Source: Belnapia mucosa (GTDB lineage Bacteria; Pseudomonadota; Alphaproteobacteria; Acetobacterales; Acetobacteraceae). From it: 64,000 nt of DNA. The notes below the pieces were generated by a model that saw nothing but the letters and a program-made list of their open reading frames with translations, was not told where the DNA came from and did no database searches. Of this stretch, positions 34,496-43,060 are shown piece by piece. Every line of letters starts with the position of its first letter. Position 1 is the first letter of the stretch. The translations under genes and the position numbers were made by a program. Where the stretch lies: contig NZ_JAEUXJ010000014.1 of NCBI RefSeq assembly GCF_016775475.1, forward strand, positions 52,606-116,605, read 5' to 3'.

Positions 34496-36241
34496 TCAGG
34501 CCTCGAACTGCAAGGCCGCCAGGCGCGAATACAGCCCACCCTCCCGCACCAGCGTATCATGCGGCCCGCTGGCGATGATCCGCCCGCCCTCCAGCACCAC
34601 GATCCGGTCCGCCCGCCGCACCGTCGCCAGACGGTGCGCGACCACCAGCGTCGTCCGCCCCCGCGCCAGCCGCTCCAGCGCGCCCTGCACCGCACGTTCG
34701 GATTCCGCATCCAGCGCGCTCGTCGCCTCGTCCAGCAGCAGCACCGCCGGGTCGCGCAGGATGGCGCGGGCGATCGCCACCCGCTGCCGCTGCCCGCCCG
34801 AGAGCGTCACCCCCCGCGTGCCGAGATGCGTGTCCAGCCCCTCCGGCAGGGCTTCCAGGAACTCCGCCGAGGCGGCGCGCATCGCCGCCTCGATCTCGGC
34901 CCCCGAGGCATCGGGCCTGCCGAAGCGGATATTCTCCCGCGCCGTGGTGCTGAAGATCACCGGGTCCTGCGGCACCAGCCCCAGCCGCCCGCGCAGCGCC
35001 GCCGGCTCCAGCCGCGCGATATCGGCGCCGTCCAGCAGGATGCGGCCCGATTGCGGGTCGTAGAAGCGCAGCAGCAATTGCAGCACCGTGGTCTTGCCCG
35101 CGCCGGAGGGCCCGACCAGCGCCACCGTCTCCCCCGGCTCCACCGTCAGGGAGAAGCCCTCCAGCGCCGACCGGTCCGGCCGCGTCGGGTAGTGGAAGGT
35201 CACGTCGCGGAATTCGATCCGGCCCCGCGGTGCCGGCAGCACCAGCGGCGCGGCCGGGGCGGTGATGGCAGGCCGCTCGGCCAGCAATTCCAGCAGCCGC
35301 TCCGCCGCGCCGGCCGCCCGCTGGATCTCGCCCCAGACCTCGCTGAGGCTCGCCCCGGAAGTCGCCAGCATCACGGCATAGAGGACGAAGGCCGAAAGCT
35401 CGCCCCCCGTCATCCGGCCCGCGATCACATCCTGCCCGCCGACCCAGAGCGCGAAGGTGACGGCCCCGAAGCCCAGCAGGATCACCACCAGGATCAGCAG
35501 CGCCCGCGTCCCGATCCGCCGCAGCGCCGCGGCGACCGAGCCTTCGACCTGTGCCGCATAGCGTGCCCTATCGACCGGCTCATGCGTGAAGGCCTGCACG
35601 GTGCGGAGCCCGTTCAGCACCTCCTCCGCCGTGTCGCCGAGATCGGCGACGCGTTCCTGCGCGGTGCGGGACAGGCGCCTCTCCCGCCGGCCGAAGCCGA
35701 TCATCGGCCCGATCACGAAGGGCAGGACGATGGCGACGATGCCGGCGAGCTTCGGGCTGGTCACCAGCAGCATGACGAAGGCGCCGGCGCCGGTCAGGAC
35801 ATTGCGCAGCCCCTGCGACAGCGCCGAGCCGGTCAGGGCCTGCAGCAGCGCGACATCGGCGGTGAGGCGGGAGAGGATATCGCCCGTCCGCGCCCGTTCG
35901 TAATAGGCGGGCGAGAGGGTCAGCAGATGGGCGAAGACGTCGCGGCGCAGATCCGCCGCGACCCGTTCGCCGAGCCAGGACATGAGGAAGAAGCGCCCGC
36001 AGGTCGCCGCCGCCAGCGCCGCCACCAGGCCGAACAGCGCCAGCGCCGTCCGGTCGAGCGCGGCGCCGCTGCCGGCCGCAAAGCCCTCATCGACCAGGTG
36101 CCGCAGCCCCTGGCCGAGCCCGAGCACCAGCCCCGAGGCCAGCACCAGCGCCAGCCCGGCCAGCGCCACCCGTCCGCGATAGGGCCGCAGATAGGGCAGC
36201 AGCAGGCCGAGCGCCGCGAGCCTGGCGCGGGCCGGCTTCAC
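34496..36241 (-). CDS. ABC exporter, fused permease and ATPase (MsbA-like)
   Basis: Predicted 581 aa from a GTG that directly follows the hslU stop, with no spacer. N-terminal six-helix membrane domain (about 10-310: LLPYLRPYRGRVALAGLALV), then ATPase: Walker A GPSGAGKTT, Q-loop VPQDPVIFS, signature LSGGQRQRVAIARAIL, Walker B LLLDEATSALD, H-loop VVAHRLATVRRAD. The half-transporter dimerises in the inner membrane and exports a lipid or hydrophobic compound. Direct adjacency to hslU makes cotranscription likely; this hslVU-ABC order is the same strand. Confidence 0.93.
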   Translation of the reverse strand: MKPARARLAALGLLLPYLRPYRGRVALAGLALVLASGLVLGLGQGLRHLVDEGFAAGSGAALDRTALALFGLVAALAAATCGRFFLMSWLGERVAADLRRDVFAHLLTLSPAYYERARTGDILSRLTADVALLQALTGSALSQGLRNVLTGAGAFVMLLVTSPKLAGIVAIVLPFVIGPMIGFGRRERRLSRTAQERVADLGDTAEEVLNGLRTVQAFTHEPVDRARYAAQVEGSVAAALRRIGTRALLILVVILLGFGAVTFALWVGGQDVIAGRMTGGELSAFVLYAVMLATSGASLSEVWGEIQRAAGAAERLLELLAERPAITAPAAPLVLPAPRGRIEFRDVTFHYPTRPDRSALEGFSLTVEPGETVALVGPSGAGKTTVLQLLLRFYDPQSGRILLDGADIARLEPAALRGRLGLVPQDPVIFSTTARENIRFGRPDASGAEIEAAMRAASAEFLEALPEGLDTHLGTRGVTLSGGQRQRVAIARAILRDPAVLLLDEATSALDAESERAVQGALERLARGRTTLVVAHRLATVRRADRIVVLEGGRIIASGPHDTLVREGGLYSRLAALQFEA

Positions 36242-37561
36242 CTAGAGGATATAGCGGCTGAGATCGGCGCTGCCGGCGAGCGGCGCCACCTTCTCCCGCA
36301 CATACTCCGCCGTCACCGGCACCTGGTCGCCATGCCGGTCGCTGGCACTGAAGGAGATCTCCTCCAGCAGCCGCTCCATCACCGTCGCCAGCCGCCGCGC
36401 GCCGATATTCTCGACCCGGGCGTTGATGTCGGTGGCGAGGTCGGCGATCGCCTCCACCGCATCCGGCTGGATGTCGAGCGCGACGCCCTCCGTCCCGAGC
36501 AGCGCGGTGTACTGCTTGATGAGCGAATGCTCCGGCTCGGTCAGGATGCGCCGCATGTCGTCCCGCGTCAGCGCGCCGAGCTCCACCCGGATCGGCAGCC
36601 GCCCCTGCAGCTCCGGCAGCAGGTCGGAGGGCTTGGCGAGGTGGAAGGCGCCCGAGGCGATGAAGAGGATGTGGTCCGTCTTCACCGGCCCGTGCTTGGT
36701 CGTGACGGTCGTGCCCTCGATCAGCGGCAGCAGGTCGCGCTGCACGCCCTCGCGCGAGACATCGCCGCCGCGCACCCCGCCCTCGCTGGCGCGGGCCACC
36801 TTGTCGATCTCGTCGAGGAAGACGATGCCGTTGTTCTCGGCATTGGCGATCGCCTCGCGGGTCAGCACCTCCTGGTCGACCAGCTTGTCCGCCTCGTCCT
36901 TGATCAGCGCGGCGCGGGCCTCGGCCACGGTCATCTTGCGCGGCTTGGTGCGGCCGCCGAACATCTTGCCGAGCATGTCCTGCATGTTCTGCATCTGGAT
37001 GCCCTGGGTGCCCGGCATGTCGATCATGCCGATCGGCATGCCGCCGCCCTGGTCGGCAACCTGCACCTCGACCTCGCGGGTCTCGAGCTGGCCCTCGCGC
37101 AGCATGCGGCGGAATTTCATCCGCGTCTCGCCCGAGGCCCCCTCGCCAACCAGGGCCGTCACCAGCCGCTCCTCAGCGGCGAGCTCGGCCTTCGCCTGCA
37201 CGCCCTTGCGCGAGGCTTCGCGGGTCTGGGTGATGCTCACCTCGACCAGGTCGCGGATGATGCTGTCCACGTCGCGGCCGACATAGCCGACCTCGGTGAA
37301 CTTCGTCGCCTCGACCTTGAGGAAGGGCGCGTTGGCGAGCTTGGCCAGCCGCCGCGCGATCTCGGTCTTGCCGCAGCCGGTCGGGCCGATCATCAGGATG
37401 TTCTTCGGCACCACCTCTTCCCGCATGGCCTCGGGAAGCTGCTGCCGGCGCCAGCGGTTGCGCAGCGCGATGGCGACCGCGCGCTTGGCGTCGTTCTGCC
37501 CGATGATGTAGCGGTCGAGCTCCGAGACGATCTCGCGCGGCGAGAGATTGACGGCTTCCAT
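36242..37561 (-). CDS. hslU: HslU, ATPase subunit of the HslVU protease
   Basis: Predicted 439 aa. Start ATG 37561 (MEAVNLSPREIV) has GGAGG ten bases upstream; a GTG at 37567 overlapping the hslV stop is an alternative. Walker A GPTGCGKT at 59-66, pore loop GYVGRD, Walker B GIVFLDEIDKV, sensor-2 region NIGARRLATVMERLLEE, and the C-terminal LSRYIL that docks into HslV. Unfolds substrates for HslV in the cytoplasm, a heat-shock-linked role. Two bases separate it from hslV. Confidence 0.97.
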   Translation of the reverse strand: MEAVNLSPREIVSELDRYIIGQNDAKRAVAIALRNRWRRQQLPEAMREEVVPKNILMIGPTGCGKTEIARRLAKLANAPFLKVEATKFTEVGYVGRDVDSIIRDLVEVSITQTREASRKGVQAKAELAAEERLVTALVGEGASGETRMKFRRMLREGQLETREVEVQVADQGGGMPIGMIDMPGTQGIQMQNMQDMLGKMFGGRTKPRKMTVAEARAALIKDEADKLVDQEVLTREAIANAENNGIVFLDEIDKVARASEGGVRGGDVSREGVQRDLLPLIEGTTVTTKHGPVKTDHILFIASGAFHLAKPSDLLPELQGRLPIRVELGALTRDDMRRILTEPEHSLIKQYTALLGTEGVALDIQPDAVEAIADLATDINARVENIGARRLATVMERLLEEISFSASDRHGDQVPVTAEYVREKVAPLAGSADLSRYIL

Positions 37562-37563
37562 GG

Positions 37564-38139
37564 TCACGCCGCCTCCAGGGTTTCAACGACGATATTGCCG
37601 TTGGTGTAGACGCAGATATCGCCGGCGATCTTCATCGCCCGGCGCACGATGTCCTCGGCCGAGAGCCCTTCGACCGGCAACAGGGCGCGGGCCGCGGCGA
37701 GGGCGAAATTGCCGCCCGAACCGATGCCGATCACGGCATCCTCCGGCTCCAGCACATCGCCCTGGCCGGTCAGTAACAGGCTGCGCTTGGCGTCCGCGAC
37801 CGAGAGCAGCGCCTCCAGCCGGCGCAGGTAGCGGTCGCTGCGCCAGTCCTTGGCGAGTTCGACGCAGGCGCGCTCCAGCTGGTCGGGGAAGCGTTCCAGC
37901 TTCGCCTCCAGACGCTCCAGCAGGGTGAAGGCATCGGCGGTGGCGCCGGCGAAGCCCGCCAGCACGCGGCCGCCGGCGATGCGGCGGACCTTCCGGGCAT
38001 TGCCCTTGACCACTGTTTGCCCAAGCGAGACCTGCCCGTCGCCCGCCATGGCGACGAGCCCGCCCTTGCGGACCGACAGGATGGTGGTGCCGTGCCAGCC
38101 AACGAGGTCCGGCGCGGCAGGGTGGAAATGATTCGACAT
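37564..38139 (-). CDS. hslV: HslV, proteolytic subunit of the HslVU protease
   Basis: Predicted 191 aa. The N-terminal-nucleophile Thr is Thr18 in GWHGTTILSVRKGG, so 17 residues must be removed to free it; short prosequences are known in alphaproteobacterial HslV. AGDGQVSLGQTVVKG, RVLAGFAGATADAFTL and GIGSGGNFALAAARAL are all conserved. Forms the double hexamer capped by HslU. Divergent from the histidine genes; the 160-base gap holds both promoters. Confidence 0.97.
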   Translation of the reverse strand: MSNHFHPAAPDLVGWHGTTILSVRKGGLVAMAGDGQVSLGQTVVKGNARKVRRIAGGRVLAGFAGATADAFTLLERLEAKLERFPDQLERACVELAKDWRSDRYLRRLEALLSVADAKRSLLLTGQGDVLEPEDAVIGIGSGGNFALAAARALLPVEGLSAEDIVRRAMKIAGDICVYTNGNIVVETLEAA

Positions 38140-38300
38140 GGGCGCGGATGTGGCCCCTTCACGCGCCCGGGGCAACACCCCCCGCCATCCGGCGGATCGG
38201 TGGCCAACCGTTCCCGTTGCGTCGCGGTCCCGGCGCCCGACGTTGCGGGCCGTTCCCTTCCCCATTCCCCCCCGCCCGCGCATCCGCTATGCCCCCGCCC

Positions 38301-38903
38301 ATGTCCACCCCCCGCTCCGCCAGCATCAGCCGCAGCACGGCCGAGACCGCCATCACCGTTCGCCTTGCGCTGGACGGCACCGGCCAGGTTCGGGCCGAGA
38401 CGGGGATCGGCTTCCTCGACCACATGCTGACGGCGCTCGGCCGGCATGCGCTCTTCGATCTCGAGGTGGAGGCCAAGGGCGACCTGCATATCGACTTCCA
38501 CCACACCACGGAGGATGTCGGGATCGTGCTCGGCCAGGCGCTGCGCGCGGCGCTCGGCGACAAGCGCGGCATCCGCCGCTACGGCCAGGCCCTGCTGCCG
38601 ATGGACGAGGCCCTGGCCGAGGCCGCCCTCGACATCTCCGGCCGGCCCTTCCTCGCCTGGAGCGTGCCTTTCGCCCGGGATAAGATCGGCGAGATGGACA
38701 CCGAATTGTTCGAGGAATTCTTCCGGGCCTTCGCTTTCAATGCCGGGATCACCCTGCATGTCACCTTGAAGGCCGGGACCAATGCGCACCATGTCGCAGA
38801 GGCCTGCTTCAAGGCGCTGGCCCGGTCGCTGCGGATGGCCGTGGAGATCGACCCGCGCTCGCCTGATGCCATCCCCTCGACCAAGGGGGTGTTGGAGGTC
38901 TGA
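38301..38903 (+). CDS. hisB: Imidazoleglycerol-phosphate dehydratase
   Basis: Predicted 200 aa from ATG 38301; ATG 38289 would add four residues. Manganese-binding His motifs: GFLDHMLTALGRH, DFHHTTEDVG, and GTNAHHVAEACFKALARSLR near the end. Monofunctional HisB, without the phosphatase domain of enteric HisB, as in most alphaproteobacteria. Catalyses the sixth step of histidine biosynthesis. First gene of a his cluster that goes on to hisH and hisA; the ATG of the next gene overlaps its stop. Confidence 0.96.
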   Translation: MSTPRSASISRSTAETAITVRLALDGTGQVRAETGIGFLDHMLTALGRHALFDLEVEAKGDLHIDFHHTTEDVGIVLGQALRAALGDKRGIRRYGQALLPMDEALAEAALDISGRPFLAWSVPFARDKIGEMDTELFEEFFRAFAFNAGITLHVTLKAGTNAHHVAEACFKALARSLRMAVEIDPRSPDAIPSTKGVLEV

Positions 38904-39271
38904 TGCGCGTCTGGACGGTCCATTATCCGCCTGCCGATGCCCGGCCGGCGGGGCCGGAGGCCGGCCTGCCGGTCCTGGTGCCGGAAGGCTTCGCCTGGCT
39001 CGCCTTCCTCTTCGGCCTGCCCTGGCTGCTTTGGCACCGGCTCTGGTGGGAAGCGCTCGCCTATCTCGGCACCATGGCGCTGCTGACCGCCCTCGCCCCG
39101 GCCCAGGCCGCGACTCCGGCCGGTCTCGCCCTGCACCTGCTGCTCGGCTTCCATGCCCGTGACCTGTGGCGTGCCGGCCTCGCCCGGCGCGGCTGGCAGG
39201 AAGTGCGCGTGGTGGCCGAACGGGATGCCGACCGGGCCCTCGCCCGGGTGCTGGAGGCGCGCGCGGCATGA
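38903..39271 (+). CDS. DUF2628 small membrane protein within the his cluster
   Basis: Predicted 122 aa, start overlapping the hisB stop (TGATG). Begins MRVWTVHYPP and has an amphipathic region followed by FAWLAFLFGLPWLLWHRLWWEALAYL, LLTALAPAQAA and a hydrophobic end, the pattern of DUF2628 proteins. These are often found inside alphaproteobacterial his operons, but no role in histidine synthesis is established. Probably an inner-membrane protein with two or three helices. Its stop overlaps the hisH start. Confidence 0.8.
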   Translation: MRVWTVHYPPADARPAGPEAGLPVLVPEGFAWLAFLFGLPWLLWHRLWWEALAYLGTMALLTALAPAQAATPAGLALHLLLGFHARDLWRAGLARRGWQEVRVVAERDADRALARVLEARAA

Positions 39272-39921
39272 AGATCGCCGTCATCGATCCCGGCTCGGGC
39301 AACCTCGCCTCGGTGCTCCGCGCCCTCGACCGCGCCTCCGAGATGGCGGACCAGCCGATCCGGGCCGCCGTCACCCGCGACGCGGCCGAGGCCGCCGAGG
39401 CCGATCGCCTGGTCCTCCCCGGCCAGGGCGCCTTCGCCGCCTGCATGCGCGGGCTCGAAGCCCTGCCCGGCATGGTCGAGGTGCTGGAGGACCGGGTCCG
39501 CGGCCAGGGCGTGCCCCTGCTCGGCATCTGCGTCGGCATGCAGATCCTGGTCGAGCGCGGGCTGGAGCATGGCGTGACCCCCGGCCTCGGCTGGATCCAG
39601 GGCGAGATGGCGCCGATGGACCCGCGCGGCCCGGACGGCGCCCCCCTGCCCCTGCCGCAGATGGGCTGGAACACCCTCTCCTTCGCCCCGGGCGAGCATC
39701 CGCTGCTGGACGGCATCCGCCCCGGCGAGCATGCCTATTTCGTCCATTCCTATGCCCTGCGTGGGGCGGCGGAGGAGGAGGTGGCGGCCACCACGGAGTA
39801 CGGCGGCCCGGTGGTCGCCATCGTCGCCCGCGGCAATGTCGCCGGCACCCAATTCCATGTGGAGAAGAGCGCCACGCTCGGCCTTCGCATCCTCGCCAAT
39901 TTCCTCCGGTGGGAGCCATGA
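39268..39921 (+). CDS. hisH: Imidazole glycerol phosphate synthase glutaminase subunit
   Basis: Predicted 217 aa, start overlapping the previous stop (ATGA). Class I glutamine amidotransferase: nucleophile Cys88 in LLGICVGMQIL, and GTQFHVEKS with the catalytic His and Glu. VIDPGSGNLASVLRAL is the typical HisH start. Supplies ammonia to HisF, which converts PRFAR to IGP and AICAR. HisF is not encoded in this cluster, so the partner lies elsewhere in the genome. Confidence 0.95.
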   Translation: MKIAVIDPGSGNLASVLRALDRASEMADQPIRAAVTRDAAEAAEADRLVLPGQGAFAACMRGLEALPGMVEVLEDRVRGQGVPLLGICVGMQILVERGLEHGVTPGLGWIQGEMAPMDPRGPDGAPLPLPQMGWNTLSFAPGEHPLLDGIRPGEHAYFVHSYALRGAAEEEVAATTEYGGPVVAIVARGNVAGTQFHVEKSATLGLRILANFLRWEP

Positions 39922-40499
39922 GCAGCGGGACGGCCGAACGCACCACGCCGCATCTCTGGGTGGACCGCGTCACCGAGCTCGACGACCACGACATCGCTGA
40001 GCTCTGCGAGGCGACCGATGCCGCCATCATCGAGGGCGGCGGCTTCGGCTGGGTCGAGCCGCAGGGCCGCGCCGCGCTGGAACGCCATTTCCGCGGCGTC
40101 CTGCTGGTGCCGGAGCGGGAGCTGTTCATCGCCCGGCTCGACGGCATGGTGGTCGGCAGCGCCCAGCTGGTGCGCCCGCACCGCAACAATGAGGCCCAGG
40201 CCTTCGCCGCGCAGCTGACCCATGCCTATATCGCCCCCTATGGCCGGGGCCATGGCCTGGCGCGGCTGATGATCCAGCGGGTCGAGGAGCATGCCGCCTC
40301 GCTCGGCCATCGGGTCCTCAACCTCGACGTGCGGGAGACCCAGCTCACTGCTATCTCATTGTTCCAGGCACTCGGTTATGTGCTTTGGGGCAGTCATCCG
40401 GTCTACGCCCGGGTCCGCGGCCAGACCGTGGCGGGGCAATACTATTACAAGCTGCTGGAGCCGGGCCGCGGCCGCCGCACAGGACAGATGGTGCCATAA
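39918..40499 (+). CDS. GNAT-family N-acetyltransferase inserted in the his cluster
   Basis: Predicted 193 aa, start overlapping the hisH stop (ATGA). GNAT fold: LVPERELFIARLDGMVVGSAQLV, then AYIAPYGRGHGLARLMIQRVEEHA, whose R-G-x-G-L-A is the acetyl-CoA pyrophosphate loop (usually Q/RxxGxG/A), and ALGYVLWGSHP with a motif-B Tyr. Its coupling by overlap on both sides puts it in the his operon, but it is not a known histidine enzyme. It may acetylate a small molecule or a protein N-terminus. Confidence 0.83.
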   Translation: MSSGTAERTTPHLWVDRVTELDDHDIAELCEATDAAIIEGGGFGWVEPQGRAALERHFRGVLLVPERELFIARLDGMVVGSAQLVRPHRNNEAQAFAAQLTHAYIAPYGRGHGLARLMIQRVEEHAASLGHRVLNLDVRETQLTAISLFQALGYVLWGSHPVYARVRGQTVAGQYYYKLLEPGRGRRTGQMVP

Positions 40500-40502
40500 C
40501 CG

Positions 40503-41252
40503 ATGGGCCTCACGCTTTACCCTGCGATCGATCTCAAGGGCGGCCAGGTCGTCCGGCTGAAGCGCGGGGACATGCGGGAGGCGACGGTTTATTCCGCCGA
40601 CCCGGCCGCCCAGGCGCGGCTCTTCGCCGCCGCCGGCTTCCGCTGGCTGCATGTGGTCGACCTCGACGGCGCCTTCGCCGGCCGCCCGGCCAATGCCGGG
40701 GCGGTGCAGGCCATCCTCGCCGCCAGCCCCGGCCTGCCGATCCAGCTCGGCGGGGGCATCCGCAGCATGGGCACGGTGGAGGCCTGGCTGGACCAGGGGA
40801 TCCGCCGCGTCATCCTCGGCTCGGCGGCGCTGAAGAACCCGCAATTCGCCCTGGCCGCCTGCCGCGCCTGGCCGGAGCAGATCGCGGTCGGGATCGATGC
40901 CCGGGGCGGCATGGTGGCGACCGAGGGCTGGGCCGATATCAGCACCATGCCCGCCACCGACCTGGCCCGCCGCTTCGAGGATGCCGGGGCGGCGGCCGTG
41001 ATCTACACCGATATCGACCGCGACGGCATGCTGGGCGGGGTGAACCTGGAAGCGACGCTGGCGCTCGCCCGCGCTGTCCGGGTGCCGGTCATCGCCTCGG
41101 GCGGCGTCGCCTCCCTGAACGACCTCGCCTCGCTGACCGCGGTGGCGCATGAGGGAATCGAGGGCGTCATCATCGGCCGCGCCCTCTATGATGGCCGGGT
41201 GGACCCGGCCAAGGCCCTGGCGCTCGCGGAGGGCGGGTCGATCGGCGGCTAG
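40503..41252 (+). CDS. hisA: Phosphoribosylformimino-5-aminoimidazole carboxamide ribotide isomerase
   Basis: Predicted 249 aa, three bases after the GNAT stop. TIM barrel with the two phosphate-binding halves: LYPAIDLKGGQVVRL with the catalytic Asp, PIQLGGGIRSM, VGIDARGGMVATEGW, IYTDIDRDGMLGG with the second catalytic Asp and PVIASGGVASLNDL. Isomerises ProFAR to PRFAR, upstream of HisF/HisH. Last recognisable his gene; hisF and hisE, which often follow hisA in this group, are missing and a secreted hydrolase follows instead. Confidence 0.96.
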   Translation: MGLTLYPAIDLKGGQVVRLKRGDMREATVYSADPAAQARLFAAAGFRWLHVVDLDGAFAGRPANAGAVQAILAASPGLPIQLGGGIRSMGTVEAWLDQGIRRVILGSAALKNPQFALAACRAWPEQIAVGIDARGGMVATEGWADISTMPATDLARRFEDAGAAAVIYTDIDRDGMLGGVNLEATLALARAVRVPVIASGGVASLNDLASLTAVAHEGIEGVIIGRALYDGRVDPAKALALAEGGSIGG

Positions 41253-41268
41253 CCAGAGGGGGGAGCCC

Positions 41269-42177
41269 ATGGGAAAGACCGAGAGCGCGGCAGGCGACCG
41301 CCCGGCGCTGACCCAGGGCTGGATCGACCAGCGCGTCTTCGACCTCTACGACGAATACTGCCATGGGCGGATGGACCGGCGGTCTTTCCTCCAGGCCTGC
41401 GCCGCCATCGCCGGCGGCCTCGCCATGGCCCAGGCCCTGATGCCCCGCTATGCCGAGGCGCAGACCATCTCCTTCACCGATGAGCGCATCAAGGCGCGCT
41501 ACGTCACCTATCCGTCCGAGGGCGGCAATTCCGGCAGCATGCGCGGCTACCTGGTGCAGCCGAGCGGCGCCGGCCCCTTCCCCGCGGTGCTGGTGATCCA
41601 CGAGAATCGCGGCCTCAACCCCTATATCGAGGATGTGGCGCGGCGCCTGGCGGTGGAGGGCTTCCTCGCCCTGGCGCCGGACGGTCTCTCGCCGGCCGGC
41701 GGCTATCCCGGCAATGACGATGACGGGCGCGCGCTGCAATCCGGGCTCGACCAGGCGAAGCTGCGGACCGACATGCTGAACGGGGCGCGGGCGGTGAAGG
41801 CGCATGCGCTCTCGACCGGGAAGCTCGGCGCGACCGGCTTCTGTTGGGGCGGCAGCACGACCAACTTCCTCGCCACCGCGCTCGGCGCCGACCTCCAGGC
41901 CGCGGTGCCCTTCTATGGCGCGGCGCCCGAGACCGCCGCCATCCCGGCCATCCGCGCGCCGCTGCTGATCCACTATGCCGAGCATGACGAGCGCATCAAC
42001 GCGCTCTGGCCCGGCTACGAGGCGGCGCTGAAGGCCAGCGGCGCCTCCTACGAGATGCACCAGTATCCGGGCACCCAGCACGGCTTCCACAACAACTCGA
42101 CGCCCCGCTACCAGGAGGCGGCGGCGGCCCTGGCCTGGACCCGCACCATCGGCTTCTTCCGCCGGCACCTCGCCTGA
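41269..42177 (+). CDS. Dienelactone hydrolase family protein with Tat-like signal
   Basis: Predicted 302 aa, start 41269 after GAGGGGGGAGCCC, 16 bases after hisA. A leader with MDRRSFLQACAAIAGGLAMAQ near residues 35-55 looks like a twin-arginine signal with a long n-region, so the enzyme is probably periplasmic. Catalytic triad of the DLH family: nucleophile Cys192 in GFCWGGSTTN, Asp in YAEHDERIN, His in QHGFHNN. DLH relatives hydrolyse lactones or activated esters. The exported form with an alpha-helical leader domain matches the YghX-like group. Confidence 0.87.
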   Translation: MGKTESAAGDRPALTQGWIDQRVFDLYDEYCHGRMDRRSFLQACAAIAGGLAMAQALMPRYAEAQTISFTDERIKARYVTYPSEGGNSGSMRGYLVQPSGAGPFPAVLVIHENRGLNPYIEDVARRLAVEGFLALAPDGLSPAGGYPGNDDDGRALQSGLDQAKLRTDMLNGARAVKAHALSTGKLGATGFCWGGSTTNFLATALGADLQAAVPFYGAAPETAAIPAIRAPLLIHYAEHDERINALWPGYEAALKASGASYEMHQYPGTQHGFHNNSTPRYQEAAAALAWTRTIGFFRRHLA

Positions 42178-42383
42178 CTGCCCGTTTTGGGGGTCAGGTG
42201 GGGACCGGCCGCCGCACCGCTCGGCAAGCGCCAAGGAGGGACGTCAAGCCAGGGCAGGTGGTCCTCGGCTCGCAATCCGGTCCGGTGCGGGTAACGGCTC
42301 CTTGGCTACTAGCCGTTTCGGCGATCACTCAACGTGATCCAGGTATCTCCGAAACAATCCCGTAGCGTCTGCGTTTCGATGTC

Positions 42384-42833
42384 ATGGACGCTTCCGACCT
42401 CTTGCCCAACACCCGGCAACTCGCGTTCGTCCCACACATCCGCGATCTCACCATTGCCTATGTGCTGGCCTTCCTGATCGGCTGGAACCGCGAGCGTGAG
42501 GACCGCAGCGCGGGGTTGCGAACCTTTCCACTCGTGGCCATCGCCGCCTGCGGCTTCGTGCAAGCCACGGAGGGCATGTTGCGCAGCCATCCTGAGGGCG
42601 CAGCACGAATTGTCGAGGGCGTGATCACTGGCATCGGCTTCATCGGCGGTGGCGCCATCCTGAAAGGTGGCGGTGAGGTCCACGGGACCGCAACCGCGGC
42701 GAGCTTATGGGCCACGGGAGCGATCGGTATCGCTGTCGGTCTGGCCAACTACGATGTCGCTGTGGTCATCTGCCTTTTTACAGTCCTTACCCTTTATGTA
42801 CTCAGCCGGCTCAAGCCGAAGGAACGGTCCTGA
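42384..42833 (+). CDS. MgtC/SapB-family membrane protein
   Basis: Predicted 149 aa. MgtC signature: LTIAYVLAFLIGWNRERED, then GLRTFPLVAIAACGF, GIGFIGGGAILKGGGEVHGTATAASLWATGAIGIAVGLA (read in pieces), and a last helix VVICLFTVLTLYVLSRLKP. Only the membrane domain is present; the C-terminal soluble domain of virulence-type MgtC is absent. Linked by family to low-Mg2+ or acid adaptation. The 206 bases before it hold nothing recognisable; IS-end-like sequence follows it immediately. Confidence 0.85.
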   Translation: MDASDLLPNTRQLAFVPHIRDLTIAYVLAFLIGWNREREDRSAGLRTFPLVAIAACGFVQATEGMLRSHPEGAARIVEGVITGIGFIGGGAILKGGGEVHGTATAASLWATGAIGIAVGLANYDVAVVICLFTVLTLYVLSRLKPKERS

Positions 42834-42846
42834 GCGACGCACTCAG

Positions 42847-42923
42847 TCCCCGTTTGCGAAGGGCGAGGGCACTGCCTGACGGGTTGACCCGGGACCCCTG
42901 AGGCGGCGTTGAAGGCGGTTTCG
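42847..42923 (+). repeat. Degenerate IS-end-like sequence (related to 62717 and 63601)
   Basis: CCCGTTTGCGAAGGG at 42849-42863, then GGGTTGAC, CCCCTGAGGCGGCG and GGTTTCGTGCTG, parallel the order CCTGTTTACGAAGGG, GGGTTGAC, CCCCTCGGGCGGCG and AGTTTCCTGGCTG at 63602-63681, which leads into an IS5-type transposase. The match is partial and shows indels, so this is an old remnant. It lies directly after the MgtC stop. Confidence 0.45.
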
Positions 42924-43060
42924 TGCTGATCATCGTCCGCCGGGCCGCAGGCAGCACCGGCGATGTCGGGGCGTGCCGTTTCCGCTGGCACCCGCGCCTC
43001 CCTCCGCCGCAGACTGGTGGCAAGCCGGCCGCAGAGCCTGGCCGAAGGGAGGACCCGACC

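Noticed and set aside
34370..37609. 1079-codon plus-strand open frame
   Set aside because: It lies opposite the ABC exporter and hslU genes, whose products have all family motifs. The translated sequence is rich in Arg, His and Gly with no domain; it is a typical antisense shadow in GC-rich DNA.
42241..42310. Possible tRNA-like or structured segment before the MgtC gene
   Set aside because: A GGCTCGCAATCC stretch looks slightly like a T-arm, but I could not fold acceptor, D and anticodon arms around it.
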